Source: Streptomyces chryseus (lineage in GTDB: Bacteria; Actinomycetota; Actinomycetes; Streptomycetales; Streptomycetaceae). Taken from it: a stretch of DNA of 64,000 bases. Shown here one piece after another: positions 26,587 through 34,378 of the stretch. The stretch lies in NCBI RefSeq assembly GCF_014650755.1, contig NZ_BMVO01000006.1:62001-126000 (forward strand), read 5' to 3'. The notes under the pieces are model-generated. The model searched no databases. It was not told the DNA's origin and saw only the letters and a program-made list of their open reading frames with translations. Every line of letters begins with the position of its first letter. Position 1 is the first letter of the stretch. The position numbers were made by a program, and so were the translations under genes.

Positions 26587-27456
26587 ATGCCGGTCCCGGC
26601 ACCCACCGCGCCCGCCCCGCCGGTGCGCCGCGCCGTACCGCTGCCGGCCGACGCCCTGGCCGGCACGTACCGGCACCTGACGCGGGTCTGCGCGTCGCTG
26701 CGCGTGGAGGTCGCACGGACCGCGCACCCCACCGCCGGGTGGACGGACGGCGCGCGGCTGGTGGCCGAGGACGCACGGCTCGACGGCTTCGTCACCGGAG
26801 AGGCCCTGCGCATCGAAGCCGCGCACGGGCACACCGCCCGTCCGGACGTCGCCGCTTCCAGGGCGCTGCACCACTACCTCTGGTCGGTCTGCCTGCTGAT
26901 GAGCGGGCCCTGGTACCTGGCCCGCCGGGTGCCCCGCCTTCGCCCCGAGGACGTACACGTCGAGCTCGGCAGCGGCGACTTCGCCGTCGTCCCTGGCTCG
27001 TTCACGTGCCTGCCGGACGATCCGGCAGCCGGGTCCCCCGGCGTAGGCGTGGCCCCCGACGAGGAGGCGCTGCGGGTCGAGCTGCGCGCCGCCGTGGTGG
27101 ATCACGTACGTCCGCTGCTCGACGCCCTGGGGCCCCGGCTGCGCCGGCGGCAACGGGCGCTGTGGGGCATGACCGGCGACGACCTGGTCTCGGGCATCTG
27201 GCACCTCGGGCGCGTACTCGGGGAGGAGGACCGGTCGGTGCGCGCGGCCACCGCACTGCTGCCGGGTCCGACGGCGCCGTTCCCCGGCGGCGCCGACTTC
27301 CGCCGGCTGCGCGCCGCCGGCGGCGGTCCGCCGCACACGACCCGCACGCGGCTGGGGTGCTGCCTCTACTACACGATCAGCCCCGGCGACGCGTGCCTGA
27401 CGTGTCCTCGCGTCTGCGACACCGAGCGCCTGGCACGGCTCGCCCCGCCGTCCTAG
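26587..27456 (+). CDS. FhuF-like 2Fe-2S ferric-siderophore reductase
   Basis: 289 aa. The C-terminus has the FhuF-type cysteine pattern GCCLYYTISPGDACLTCPRVC (paired Cys, ten residues, Cys-x-x-Cys) that binds a 2Fe-2S cluster. Preceding helices (SRALHHYLWSVCLLMSGPWYLA) agree with the FhuF/ferric iron reductase family. It probably releases iron from an imported ferric siderophore in the cytoplasm. The ATG at 26587 has GAAGGGGAG seven bases upstream. Divergent from the biosynthetic operon with its own iron box. No uptake ABC genes are in the window. Confidence 0.82.
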   Translation: MPVPAPTAPAPPVRRAVPLPADALAGTYRHLTRVCASLRVEVARTAHPTAGWTDGARLVAEDARLDGFVTGEALRIEAAHGHTARPDVAASRALHHYLWSVCLLMSGPWYLARRVPRLRPEDVHVELGSGDFAVVPGSFTCLPDDPAAGSPGVGVAPDEEALRVELRAAVVDHVRPLLDALGPRLRRRQRALWGMTGDDLVSGIWHLGRVLGEEDRSVRAATALLPGPTAPFPGGADFRRLRAAGGGPPHTTRTRLGCCLYYTISPGDACLTCPRVCDTERLARLAPPS

Positions 27457-27463
27457 GGGCGCG

Positions 27464-27688
27464 TCAGTGGCGGGGCTCGGCTCCCCAGTAGTCCGGGCCG
27501 CCACCGCGCCAGTCGATCAGCGGGGAGACCACGGCCTCGGTGTCCTCCATGTCGAGCCCCGCACGGCTCAGGAACTCGACCAGGTCGGGCAGGCCCGAGG
27601 CGAGGCCGACGTCCTCACCGCGCACGGTCACGCGACGGCCGCTGTCGCCGAGCGGCGGGTGAACGATCACAGGCATGTGTCCGGACAT
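27464..27688 (-). CDS. Small conserved hypothetical protein (74 aa)
   Basis: MPVIVHPP, GRRVTVRGEDVGLASGLPDL and a C-terminal WRGGGPDYWG mark a short protein that I have seen repeatedly in Streptomyces with no assigned function. GGAGGG lies eight bases before the ATG at 27688. No signal peptide or membrane segment. It is convergent with the FhuF-like gene, seven bases apart, so it is not part of the iron operon. Confidence 0.65.
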   Translation of the reverse strand: MSGHMPVIVHPPLGDSGRRVTVRGEDVGLASGLPDLVEFLSRAGLDMEDTEAVVSPLIDWRGGGPDYWGAEPRH

Positions 27689-27831
27689 GGCACCTACCCT
27701 CCCCCGACTCGCCGCCGTGCGCATCCGGACAAGGGGGCCATGCCCGCCGGCACGGCCGGGAGCCGGGGCGCCGGGTTCATCCGTACCGGCACGGCCGGGC
27801 GCACCCGTACCGGTGCGGGATAATGCGGGGC

Positions 27832-28290
27832 ATGCGGATTTCAGCCAAGGCGGACTACGCGGTACGTGCCGCCCTGCAACTCGCCGCCGCGGGGGACGGC
27901 GAGCCCCTCAAGGCGGAGGCCATCGCCGAGGCCCAGGAGATCCCGCACAAGTTCCTCGAAGGCATCCTCAACGACATGCGCCGGGGCGGACTGGTGGTCA
28001 GCCGGCGCGGCGGCAACGGCGGTTACCGGCTGGCGAAGCCCGCCGGGTCCATCACCGTCGCGGATGTCATCCGCGTCGTCGACGGACCGCTCGTCTCGGT
28101 GCGCGGGGTCCGGCCGCCCGAGCTGACGTACACGGGGCCGGCCGAGTCGCTGCTGCCGCTGTGGATCGCGCTGCGGGCCAACGTCCGCGAGGTGCTGGAC
28201 GGCGTGACGCTGGCCGACCTCGCCTCGGCCGAGCTGCCGACCGCCGTTTCGGCCCTCGCCCGGGAACCGGACGCCTGGACCAATCCCTGA
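27832..28290 (+). CDS. Rrf2-family transcriptional regulator without Fe-S cysteines
   Basis: 152 aa. It starts MRISAKADYAVRAALQLA, followed by the winged helix (IAEAQEIPHKFLEGILNDM, SRRGGNGGYRLAKP) and the dimerisation helix region. The three cysteines that hold the Fe-S cluster in IscR/NsrR are absent, so this is of the CymR-like group that responds to partner proteins or metabolites, often in sulfur metabolism. Little space precedes the ATG; GATAAT eight bases upstream could be a -10 of a leaderless transcript. It faces the SfnB-like gene across an inverted repeat. Confidence 0.82.
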   Translation: MRISAKADYAVRAALQLAAAGDGEPLKAEAIAEAQEIPHKFLEGILNDMRRGGLVVSRRGGNGGYRLAKPAGSITVADVIRVVDGPLVSVRGVRPPELTYTGPAESLLPLWIALRANVREVLDGVTLADLASAELPTAVSALAREPDAWTNP

Positions 28291-28358
28291 CCGTCCCGAG
28301 GGGCGGAATCGAACGTCCACTCCTTGGTCGCCCTCTTGGGCTGGAGCACCACCTCTGA

Positions 28359-28390
28359 CAGTATCCCTACCAATCCAGTGGGAATACTAG
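28359..28390 (+). promoter_or_regulatory. Probable Rrf2 operator before the SfnB-like gene
   Basis: AGTATCCC and GGGAATACT are imperfect inverted arms around TACCAATCCAGT, 17 bases before the GTG of the downstream gene. Position and dyad fit repression by the adjacent Rrf2 protein; this is inferred, not proven. Confidence 0.55.
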
Positions 28391-28406
28391 GAACGGGGGC
28401 GCCGGG

Positions 28407-29678
28407 GTGAGCAGCGGAGCACCGGGGAGATCCGCCACGAAGGACGGGGCGTCCGCCGATCCGGACGGGGACGCCGACGAGGCGATATGGCCGCGCGTCA
28501 CCCGGGAACTCGCGGACGACCTCGCGGTGGACGCCATCGTCCGCGACCGGGCGGGCAAACCGCCGTACGACGAGGTCTCGCGGCTGCGGGAGGCCGGGCT
28601 GCCCGCCCTGCTGACGCCGCCGGGCCCGGGGCGGCCGGGTACCGGCTGGCGCACCGCCTGTACCGTCGTCCGGGAGATCTCGGCGGCCGACAGCTCCATC
28701 GGTGAACTGCTGGCCCACCACTGCGCGTTGTCCTGGAGCGCCCGCTTCTTCGGCGGCTCGCCGAAGGACGTTCCGTTCGAGAGCCGGGCCGTCGCGGAGC
28801 AGTGGCTGCTCGGCGGCAGCACGCGTCCGCCCGAGAAGGACGGGGGGCCGGGCCTGACGCTGACACCGACGCGCGGAGGGTACGTGCTCAACGGCCGCCG
28901 GGACTTCCGCGCGGGCGTGACCGTGGCCGACCGGCTGGTCCTCGGCGCGACGTGCGGGAGTACCGGTGACTTACTGATCGCCCTCGTCGACCCGGCTCAG
29001 GCCGGTGTGCGGACCGACACGGCGAACGAACGCCTCGGCCAGCGCCTCACCGGAGCCGGCGGCATCGGGGTCGACGGCGTGGCGGTGAGCGCCGACGACA
29101 TCCTGGGCGCCGTCCCCGGCGACGAGGACACCGCCACCCCCTTCGGCTCGCTCGCCCCCGTCGCTCTCGGCCTGCTGCTCGCCCACGTCGGCCTGGGCAT
29201 CGCCGAAGGGGCCCTGGCCGAGGCACGGGACATCAGCCGCAGGACGCCGCCCGCCCGCTCCGCCGGGAGCGCGGGCGACGCGTACGCCGAGCGGCCGAGC
29301 GGCGACCCGTACGTGCTGCTCGCGTACGGCGAACTGGCGACCGCCGCCCACACCGCCGCCGCCGTCGTCGACCGGGCGACGGAGGCGCTGGCGGGAGGAC
29401 TGCTCAGGGGGCCGCAGCTCGGCGTGGACGAACGCGCGGACATCGCGGTGCTCGTCGCCGCGGCCGAAGCCGTCACCAGTCGCTCCGTCGCACATGTCAC
29501 CGCCCGGGTCCTCGAACTCACGGACGACGCGGGCCGCCTCGACGGCGGTACGGGGCTCGACCGGTTCTGGCGCAACGCGCAGGCCCTGACCGCGCGGTCG
29601 TCCCCCGCCCACCGACTGCGCGACATCGGCGAGCACTACCTCAACGGAACCCGTCCCCGCCTCACGCGGGGCGCCTGA
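28407..29678 (+). CDS. SfnB-like acyl-CoA-dehydrogenase-fold flavoprotein
   Basis: 423 aa. Acyl-CoA dehydrogenase fold: N-terminal helices (VRDRAGKPPYDEVSRLREAG), middle beta domain (YVLNGRRDFRAGVTVADRLV), and C-terminal four-helix bundle ending in FWRNAQALTARSSPAHRLRDIGEHYLNG. That last segment matches the SfnB/DszC-type monooxygenases that act on sulfones and dibenzothiophene-like or other sulfur compounds, rather than beta-oxidation enzymes; the acyl-CoA catalytic Glu is not evident. With the cysteine-less Rrf2 regulator next to it, a sulfur-scavenging role is plausible. GTG start. Confidence 0.75.
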   Translation: MSSGAPGRSATKDGASADPDGDADEAIWPRVTRELADDLAVDAIVRDRAGKPPYDEVSRLREAGLPALLTPPGPGRPGTGWRTACTVVREISAADSSIGELLAHHCALSWSARFFGGSPKDVPFESRAVAEQWLLGGSTRPPEKDGGPGLTLTPTRGGYVLNGRRDFRAGVTVADRLVLGATCGSTGDLLIALVDPAQAGVRTDTANERLGQRLTGAGGIGVDGVAVSADDILGAVPGDEDTATPFGSLAPVALGLLLAHVGLGIAEGALAEARDISRRTPPARSAGSAGDAYAERPSGDPYVLLAYGELATAAHTAAAVVDRATEALAGGLLRGPQLGVDERADIAVLVAAAEAVTSRSVAHVTARVLELTDDAGRLDGGTGLDRFWRNAQALTARSSPAHRLRDIGEHYLNGTRPRLTRGA

Positions 29679-29696
29679 GACGGCTGCCCGACGGGT

Positions 29697-29716
29697 GCCC
29701 GGGCCCGGCTCCGGGC
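29697..29716. terminator. Weak hairpin between convergent genes
   Basis: GCCCGG pairs with CCGGGC around eight bases, between the SfnB-like and isochorismatase-like stops. Only six base pairs, so low confidence. Confidence 0.35.
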
Positions 29717-29722
29717 GCCGGC

Positions 29723-30211
29723 TCAGGCGTAGTCCGCCGTGTGACGCACCGCGCCGAACCGGGGGAAGACCCGTTGCACGGCGAAGTCGTGCTCGTCGGC
29801 GGCGAATCCGGACATCGCGTCGGCGACGAACTCCACCGCGTAGCCGTGGTCGCTCGCGGCCCGCGCGGTGGACTCCACTCCCATGGTGGTGACCAGCCCG
29901 GCGAGCACCACCGTGTCGACGCCGTGGCGGCGCAACCTGTCGTCCAGGCCGGTTCCGTGGAACGCCCCGACGGTGCGCTTGACGACCACGAGGTCGCCGG
30001 GCAGCACCAGACCCTCGACGAAGCCGCTGCCGGGCGGCTGCTCGGCGACGCCGGGCCGTTCCACCCGGACCGGCACCACGGGGCGGCCGTTCGCCCTGAA
30101 CGCCCCGGCGAGGCGGCGGCAGCGCTCCACCACCTCCTCGCCGGTGTGCGGGGCGACGGGCAGGGCGACGATGCGCGGCATCAGGTCGATCAGGATCAGG
30201 GCTGAGGTCAC
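29723..30211 (-). CDS. Isochorismatase-fold hydrolase lacking the usual nucleophile
   Basis: 162 aa. It opens with LILIDLMPR (catalytic-triad Asp), and VVVKRTVGAFHGTGLDD supplies the Lys near residue 80. In typical members the third residue is Cys in a TxxCVxxTAR context; here the segment is AGLVTTMGVESTARAA, so the Cys position reads Gly. This substitution occurs in a recognisable actinobacterial branch and may mean a changed or lost hydrolase activity. GTG start. It stands alone with no pathway neighbours. Confidence 0.8.
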   Translation of the reverse strand: MTSALILIDLMPRIVALPVAPHTGEEVVERCRRLAGAFRANGRPVVPVRVERPGVAEQPPGSGFVEGLVLPGDLVVVKRTVGAFHGTGLDDRLRRHGVDTVVLAGLVTTMGVESTARAASDHGYAVEFVADAMSGFAADEHDFAVQRVFPRFGAVRHTADYA

Positions 30212-30643
30212 GGAACAGATCGTAGGCGCCGGTACGGGGTCCGGCCGGGCACCGGCGCCGAGCCGTTCGCGGTGGCTCCGGTTCCGCCCGCGTGGCCGAA
30301 TTCGATAAGTGGCGCGAGAACTCTTTCTGTGGTCCAGACCACATGAGTGCGCCGGTCAGGGCGACCGGCGCGCCCGGCGCCCGTGAGCTGTGGCGGAGAA
30401 GCGGAATGCCTGTCACCAAGAGTGCAGCGGGGGCATGCTCAGACCCGGCCGGGGGCGCGCCGGCCCGGCCGGGCCAGGTGTGTTTCTCGCCAGGTTTCAC
30501 CACGCCCACACAAATTCTCCATGCATGACCCCACTATGTGATCCGACAGAGCGGGAAGCGCGCGGCGGTGTCCGGGCGCCCATTCCGCTGGGGGAGGGGC
30601 ACGCCGGTCGCACGTCCGGCATGCCCTTTGCGGGAAGGGACCC
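30212..30643. other. Promoter region upstream of the exopolysaccharide operon, 432 bases
   Basis: This gap between two divergent starts must carry the promoter of the 9-kb operon. Around 30505-30545 it is less GC-rich (CACACAAATTCTCCATGC). I see no convincing regulator-type inverted repeat and no reading frame with family similarity. Confidence 0.4.
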
Positions 30644-32803
30644 ATGCACCTCAGAAGCCGTACGGCCCGATGGGCCGTGAGATCCACGCTGTCCGCAGCG
30701 CTGGCCACGACCCTGTTCGCGCCGGCGCACACGGCCGCGGCGGCGCCCGCGCCGCGCGTCGACCTGCGCGTACTGGTGGTGAGCGACGGAGGCCCCGCCA
30801 CCGCGGCGATCGCCGCCGAACTCGACGGCGCGGGCACGCCGTACACGGTCCTGGACCTGACCCGCCAGGACCGCCCCGTGATCAACGGCGGCTATCTCGC
30901 CGACACGGTCGACGGCCGTCCGCGGGCCAAGTTCCAGGCCGTGGTACTGCCCAACGACAACCCGTTCGGGGCCGGTTCCGCCGAGATGGGGGCGCTCGTC
31001 GCGTACGAGAAGACCTTCGCCGTCCCCCAGGTGGACGCCTACACCTACGCCCGGCCCGAGGTCGGCCTCGACCACCCGGCCAACGGCGGCTACAGCGGCT
31101 CCCTGGACGGGGTGCGCGCCGAGGTGACGCCCGCCGGCGCGGCAGGCCCGTTCGGCTACCTCGACGGCGGCATACCCTTCGAGGACAACTCACCCTCGGT
31201 GAGCGAGAGTTACGGGTACGTGGCCAAGCCCCTGCCGGGCGCGGACTTCACCAGCTACGTCGAGGCGCCGCTGCCGGGCACCGGGCAGCGGGGTTCGATC
31301 GTCGGCGAGTACCGGCACGACGGCCGCCGCGAGCTGGTCGTCGGCTTCGTCTACAACCAGTACCAGCAGCAGTTCCGGCTTCTCGCCCGCGGCATCGTGG
31401 ACTGGATGACCCAGGGCGTACGCCTCGGCGCGTCCCGCAACTACTTCGCGGTCCACGTCGACGACGTCTTCGCCGCCGACGACCGCTGGGACACCGAGCT
31501 CAACTGCACCCCCGGCGACGTGGACTGCGCGCCCGGCCAGGGCGGTGAGCCCGACCCGATCCGGATGACGGCCGAGGACGCGCGGTACGCGACCGAGTGG
31601 TCAGCCGCCAAGGGCTTCACCCTGGACATGGCGTACAACGGCGGCGGCAGCGAGCTCTACAAGGAGGAGCACGGCGGCACCGACCCGCTGGCGCAGCGGC
31701 TGACCGCTGACAAGAACGCCTACCGGTGGATCAACCACACGTACAACCACCCCTTCCTCGGCTGCGTGCAGGACGTCTCGGTCGTCCCCTGGGTCTGCGC
31801 CAAGAACCCCGACGGAAGCACCAAGTACGTCACCCGCTCCGAGATCTCCACGCAGATCAGGGAGAACCGCGCCTGGGGGCAGCGCGCGGGACTTCCGCTG
31901 GCGACCGGCGAGCTGGTGACCGGTGAGCACTCCGGTCTGAAGGTCCTGCCGCAGCAGCCCGACGACAACCCGAACCTCGGGCCCGCCCTCGCGGACAACG
32001 CCGTCACCTGGCTCGGCTCGGACAACTCCCGCGACCGCGCCCAGCGGAAGGTCGGCCCGGCGCTCACCGTGCCGCGCTACCCGATGAACATCTTCTACAA
32101 CGCGGGCCGCACCACCGAGCAGATCGACGAGTACAACTGGATCTACACCAGGGCCTCCGACGGCGGCAGCGGCGTGTGCGAGAGCGCGGCCGGCACCACC
32201 TGCCTGCCGGAGCCGCTCGACACGGTCACCGGTTACGCCGACCACATCGTGCCGCTGGAGTCCCGCATCGCCCTCGGCCACGTCCTCGCGAACGACCCCC
32301 GGCCGCACTTCATCCACCAGTCCAACCTCGCCGAGGACCGCATCGCCTACCCGGTGCTCGACCGCGTGATCGACGACTACACCGGGCTGTACGCCGCCGA
32401 CACCCCGCTGGTGAATCTCCGCCAGCAGCAGATCGGCACGGAACTGCGCGACCGGTCCGCGTGGAACACCGCCGTCAAGGCCGGTCAGGTGACCGCGTAC
32501 CGCATCGGCGACACCGTCACCCTGCGGGCCCCGGGCGGCGTCCGCGCCACCGCCACCATGCCGGCCGGCACCCGGCAGAACATGCTGCTGGGCACCGAGT
32601 CCTTCGGCAGCCCGTACGCCGGATCGCTCTCCGGCTGGGTCTCCCCCGGGCTCCTCCAGGACCGGGTGACGCTCACCCTGCCCGCCGGCACCACCGCCCA
32701 GGCCGCCACGGCGGACCGGGCCGACCCGGTGGGCAGCGCCGGGCCGCGTCTTCCGGTGCCGGCCGGGGTGCGGCAGAGAGTGCCGTACGGCGTCACCGGC
32801 TGA
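30644..32803 (+). CDS. Secreted Agd3-like (CE18) polysaccharide deacetylase
   Basis: 719 aa with a signal peptide (SALATTLFAPAHTAAAAPAP). After an N-terminal module (RVLVVSDGGPATAAIAAEL), the deacetylase core has YFAVHVDDVFAADDRWD (about 268-284; catalytic and metal Asp), RWINHTYNHPFLGC (about 365; the H-x3-H metal pair) and RPHFIHQSNLAEDR (about 563). A beta-rich C-terminus follows. This motif set resembles fungal Agd3 deacetylases, which partially deacetylate galactosaminogalactan. It heads the operon with PelF-like, GH135-like and GH114-like genes, so its likely job is to deacetylate an amino-sugar polymer outside the cell. Confidence 0.8.
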   Translation: MHLRSRTARWAVRSTLSAALATTLFAPAHTAAAAPAPRVDLRVLVVSDGGPATAAIAAELDGAGTPYTVLDLTRQDRPVINGGYLADTVDGRPRAKFQAVVLPNDNPFGAGSAEMGALVAYEKTFAVPQVDAYTYARPEVGLDHPANGGYSGSLDGVRAEVTPAGAAGPFGYLDGGIPFEDNSPSVSESYGYVAKPLPGADFTSYVEAPLPGTGQRGSIVGEYRHDGRRELVVGFVYNQYQQQFRLLARGIVDWMTQGVRLGASRNYFAVHVDDVFAADDRWDTELNCTPGDVDCAPGQGGEPDPIRMTAEDARYATEWSAAKGFTLDMAYNGGGSELYKEEHGGTDPLAQRLTADKNAYRWINHTYNHPFLGCVQDVSVVPWVCAKNPDGSTKYVTRSEISTQIRENRAWGQRAGLPLATGELVTGEHSGLKVLPQQPDDNPNLGPALADNAVTWLGSDNSRDRAQRKVGPALTVPRYPMNIFYNAGRTTEQIDEYNWIYTRASDGGSGVCESAAGTTCLPEPLDTVTGYADHIVPLESRIALGHVLANDPRPHFIHQSNLAEDRIAYPVLDRVIDDYTGLYAADTPLVNLRQQQIGTELRDRSAWNTAVKAGQVTAYRIGDTVTLRAPGGVRATATMPAGTRQNMLLGTESFGSPYAGSLSGWVSPGLLQDRVTLTLPAGTTAQAATADRADPVGSAGPRLPVPAGVRQRVPYGVTG

Positions 32804-32872
32804 CCCGCCCACGACCGCCCGCACCGTTCCGGCCGACACAGCACCAGCATCTCCACGGGGGACCGTCTCGTC

Positions 32873-34378
32873 ATGCCCGATGTACTCCGCGTGCCGCAGT
32901 CCGACGCGGCCCGGGTCACCCTCCTCACCGAAGGCACCTATCCGCACAGCCACGGGGGCGTCAGCGTGTGGTGCGACCAACTCGTCCAGGGAATGCCCGA
33001 CTTCGACTTCCACGTGATCGCGGTGACCGGCACCGGCCGGGAACCGCTCGCCTGGGAGCTGCCGTCCCATGTCGCACCTCCGGTCACCGTCCCCATGTGG
33101 GGTCCGGACCCGGTCGGCAGGGCGCCGCGCGGCCGACGCCGCAGGCAGCTGATGGCGGCGTACGAACGCTTCCTGACCGCGCTCCTCGACCCCGGCGCCG
33201 AGGACCAGTTCGGCGCCGCGCTGCACGAACTGGCCCGGTCGGCCAGGGACGGGCTGCTCGCACCCGCCCTGCGCACGGACCAGGCCGTCGCCGTCCTGGC
33301 CTCCGTGTGGGGCCGCCCCGGCCTGCCGGTGCACGCGGCCCGGCCCACCCTGCACGACGCCCTGACCGCCACCGATCTGCTGGAGCACGCCCTGCGCCCG
33401 CTCGCCGCCACGCCGCCCGAACACGGCGTCTGCCACGCGGTGAGCGGCGGCCTGGCGGTCCTGCCCGGGCTCGTCGGGCGGCGGCTGCACGGGGTGCCGC
33501 TGCTGCTCACCGAACACGGCGTCTACCTGCGCGAGCGCTACCTCGGCTACCGCACGGGCCCCTACCGGTGGCCGGTCAAGGCGCTGCTCCTCGGCTTCTT
33601 CCGGCTGCTCGCCGAGGAGACGTACCGCACGGCGGACCTGATCACCCCGGGCAACCGCTACAACCGGCTCTGGGAGGAACAGGGCGGCGCCGCACCCGAG
33701 TTGATACGCACCGTCTACAACGGCGTCGATCCGGCGGCCTTCCCGGCCGCCGGGCCCGAGCCGGACGTCCCCACCCTCAGCTGGGCGGGCCGGGTCGACC
33801 CGATCAAGGACCTGGAGACCCTCATCAGGGCCTTCGCCCTGGTCAGGGCCGAGATACCGGACGCGCGGCTGCGGCTCTTCGGCGGCACTCCGCGCGGCGG
33901 CGAGGCGTACCGGGAGCGCTGCGAGGCGCTGGCGGCGGAGCTGGGACACGGGGACGCCGTCGTCTTCGAGGGCCGGGTCGAGGACATCCGCGACGCCTAC
34001 GCGGCGGGCAACGCGGTGATGCTGTCCAGCATCAGCGAGGGCTTCCCGTTCACGCTCATCGAGGCCATGTCCTGCGGGCGGGCCACCGTCTCCACCGACG
34101 TCGGCGGCGTGCGGGAGGCCGTCGGCGACACCGGGCTCGTCGTGCCGCCGAGGGAACCGGAGGCCATGGCCCGCGCGGCCCTGGAACTGCTGCGCGACCC
34201 GGAGCGCAGGGCCGCCATGGGGCGGGACGCGCGGCTGCGGGTCATCGAGCAGTTCACCCTCCGGCAGACCATCGACACGTTCCGGTCCATCTACACCGAG
34301 CTGGCCGCCGGGGGAACGGCCGGAAGCGCGGACCTGCCCGCGTGGCGGGAAGAGCGGCGCGCCGGGGCTCTCGTATGA
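32873..34378 (+). CDS. pelF: PelF-like GT4 glycosyltransferase
   Basis: 501 aa. PelF features: LLTEGTYPHSHGGVSVWCDQ near residue 18, LLTEHGVYLRERYLGY near 215, TVYNGVDPAAF near 280, WAGRVDPIKDLETLIRA near 305, and the GT4 donor site SSISEGFPFTLIEAMSCG at about 384 with STDVGGVREAVG following. PelF polymerises N-acetylated galactosamine/glucosamine units of the Pel exopolysaccharide from UDP-sugars in the cytosol. Its stop overlaps the next start (ATGA). ATG 32873 is chosen although the Shine-Dalgarno GGGGGA is weak. Confidence 0.85.
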   Translation: MPDVLRVPQSDAARVTLLTEGTYPHSHGGVSVWCDQLVQGMPDFDFHVIAVTGTGREPLAWELPSHVAPPVTVPMWGPDPVGRAPRGRRRRQLMAAYERFLTALLDPGAEDQFGAALHELARSARDGLLAPALRTDQAVAVLASVWGRPGLPVHAARPTLHDALTATDLLEHALRPLAATPPEHGVCHAVSGGLAVLPGLVGRRLHGVPLLLTEHGVYLRERYLGYRTGPYRWPVKALLLGFFRLLAEETYRTADLITPGNRYNRLWEEQGGAAPELIRTVYNGVDPAAFPAAGPEPDVPTLSWAGRVDPIKDLETLIRAFALVRAEIPDARLRLFGGTPRGGEAYRERCEALAAELGHGDAVVFEGRVEDIRDAYAAGNAVMLSSISEGFPFTLIEAMSCGRATVSTDVGGVREAVGDTGLVVPPREPEAMARAALELLRDPERRAAMGRDARLRVIEQFTLRQTIDTFRSIYTELAAGGTAGSADLPAWREERRAGALV

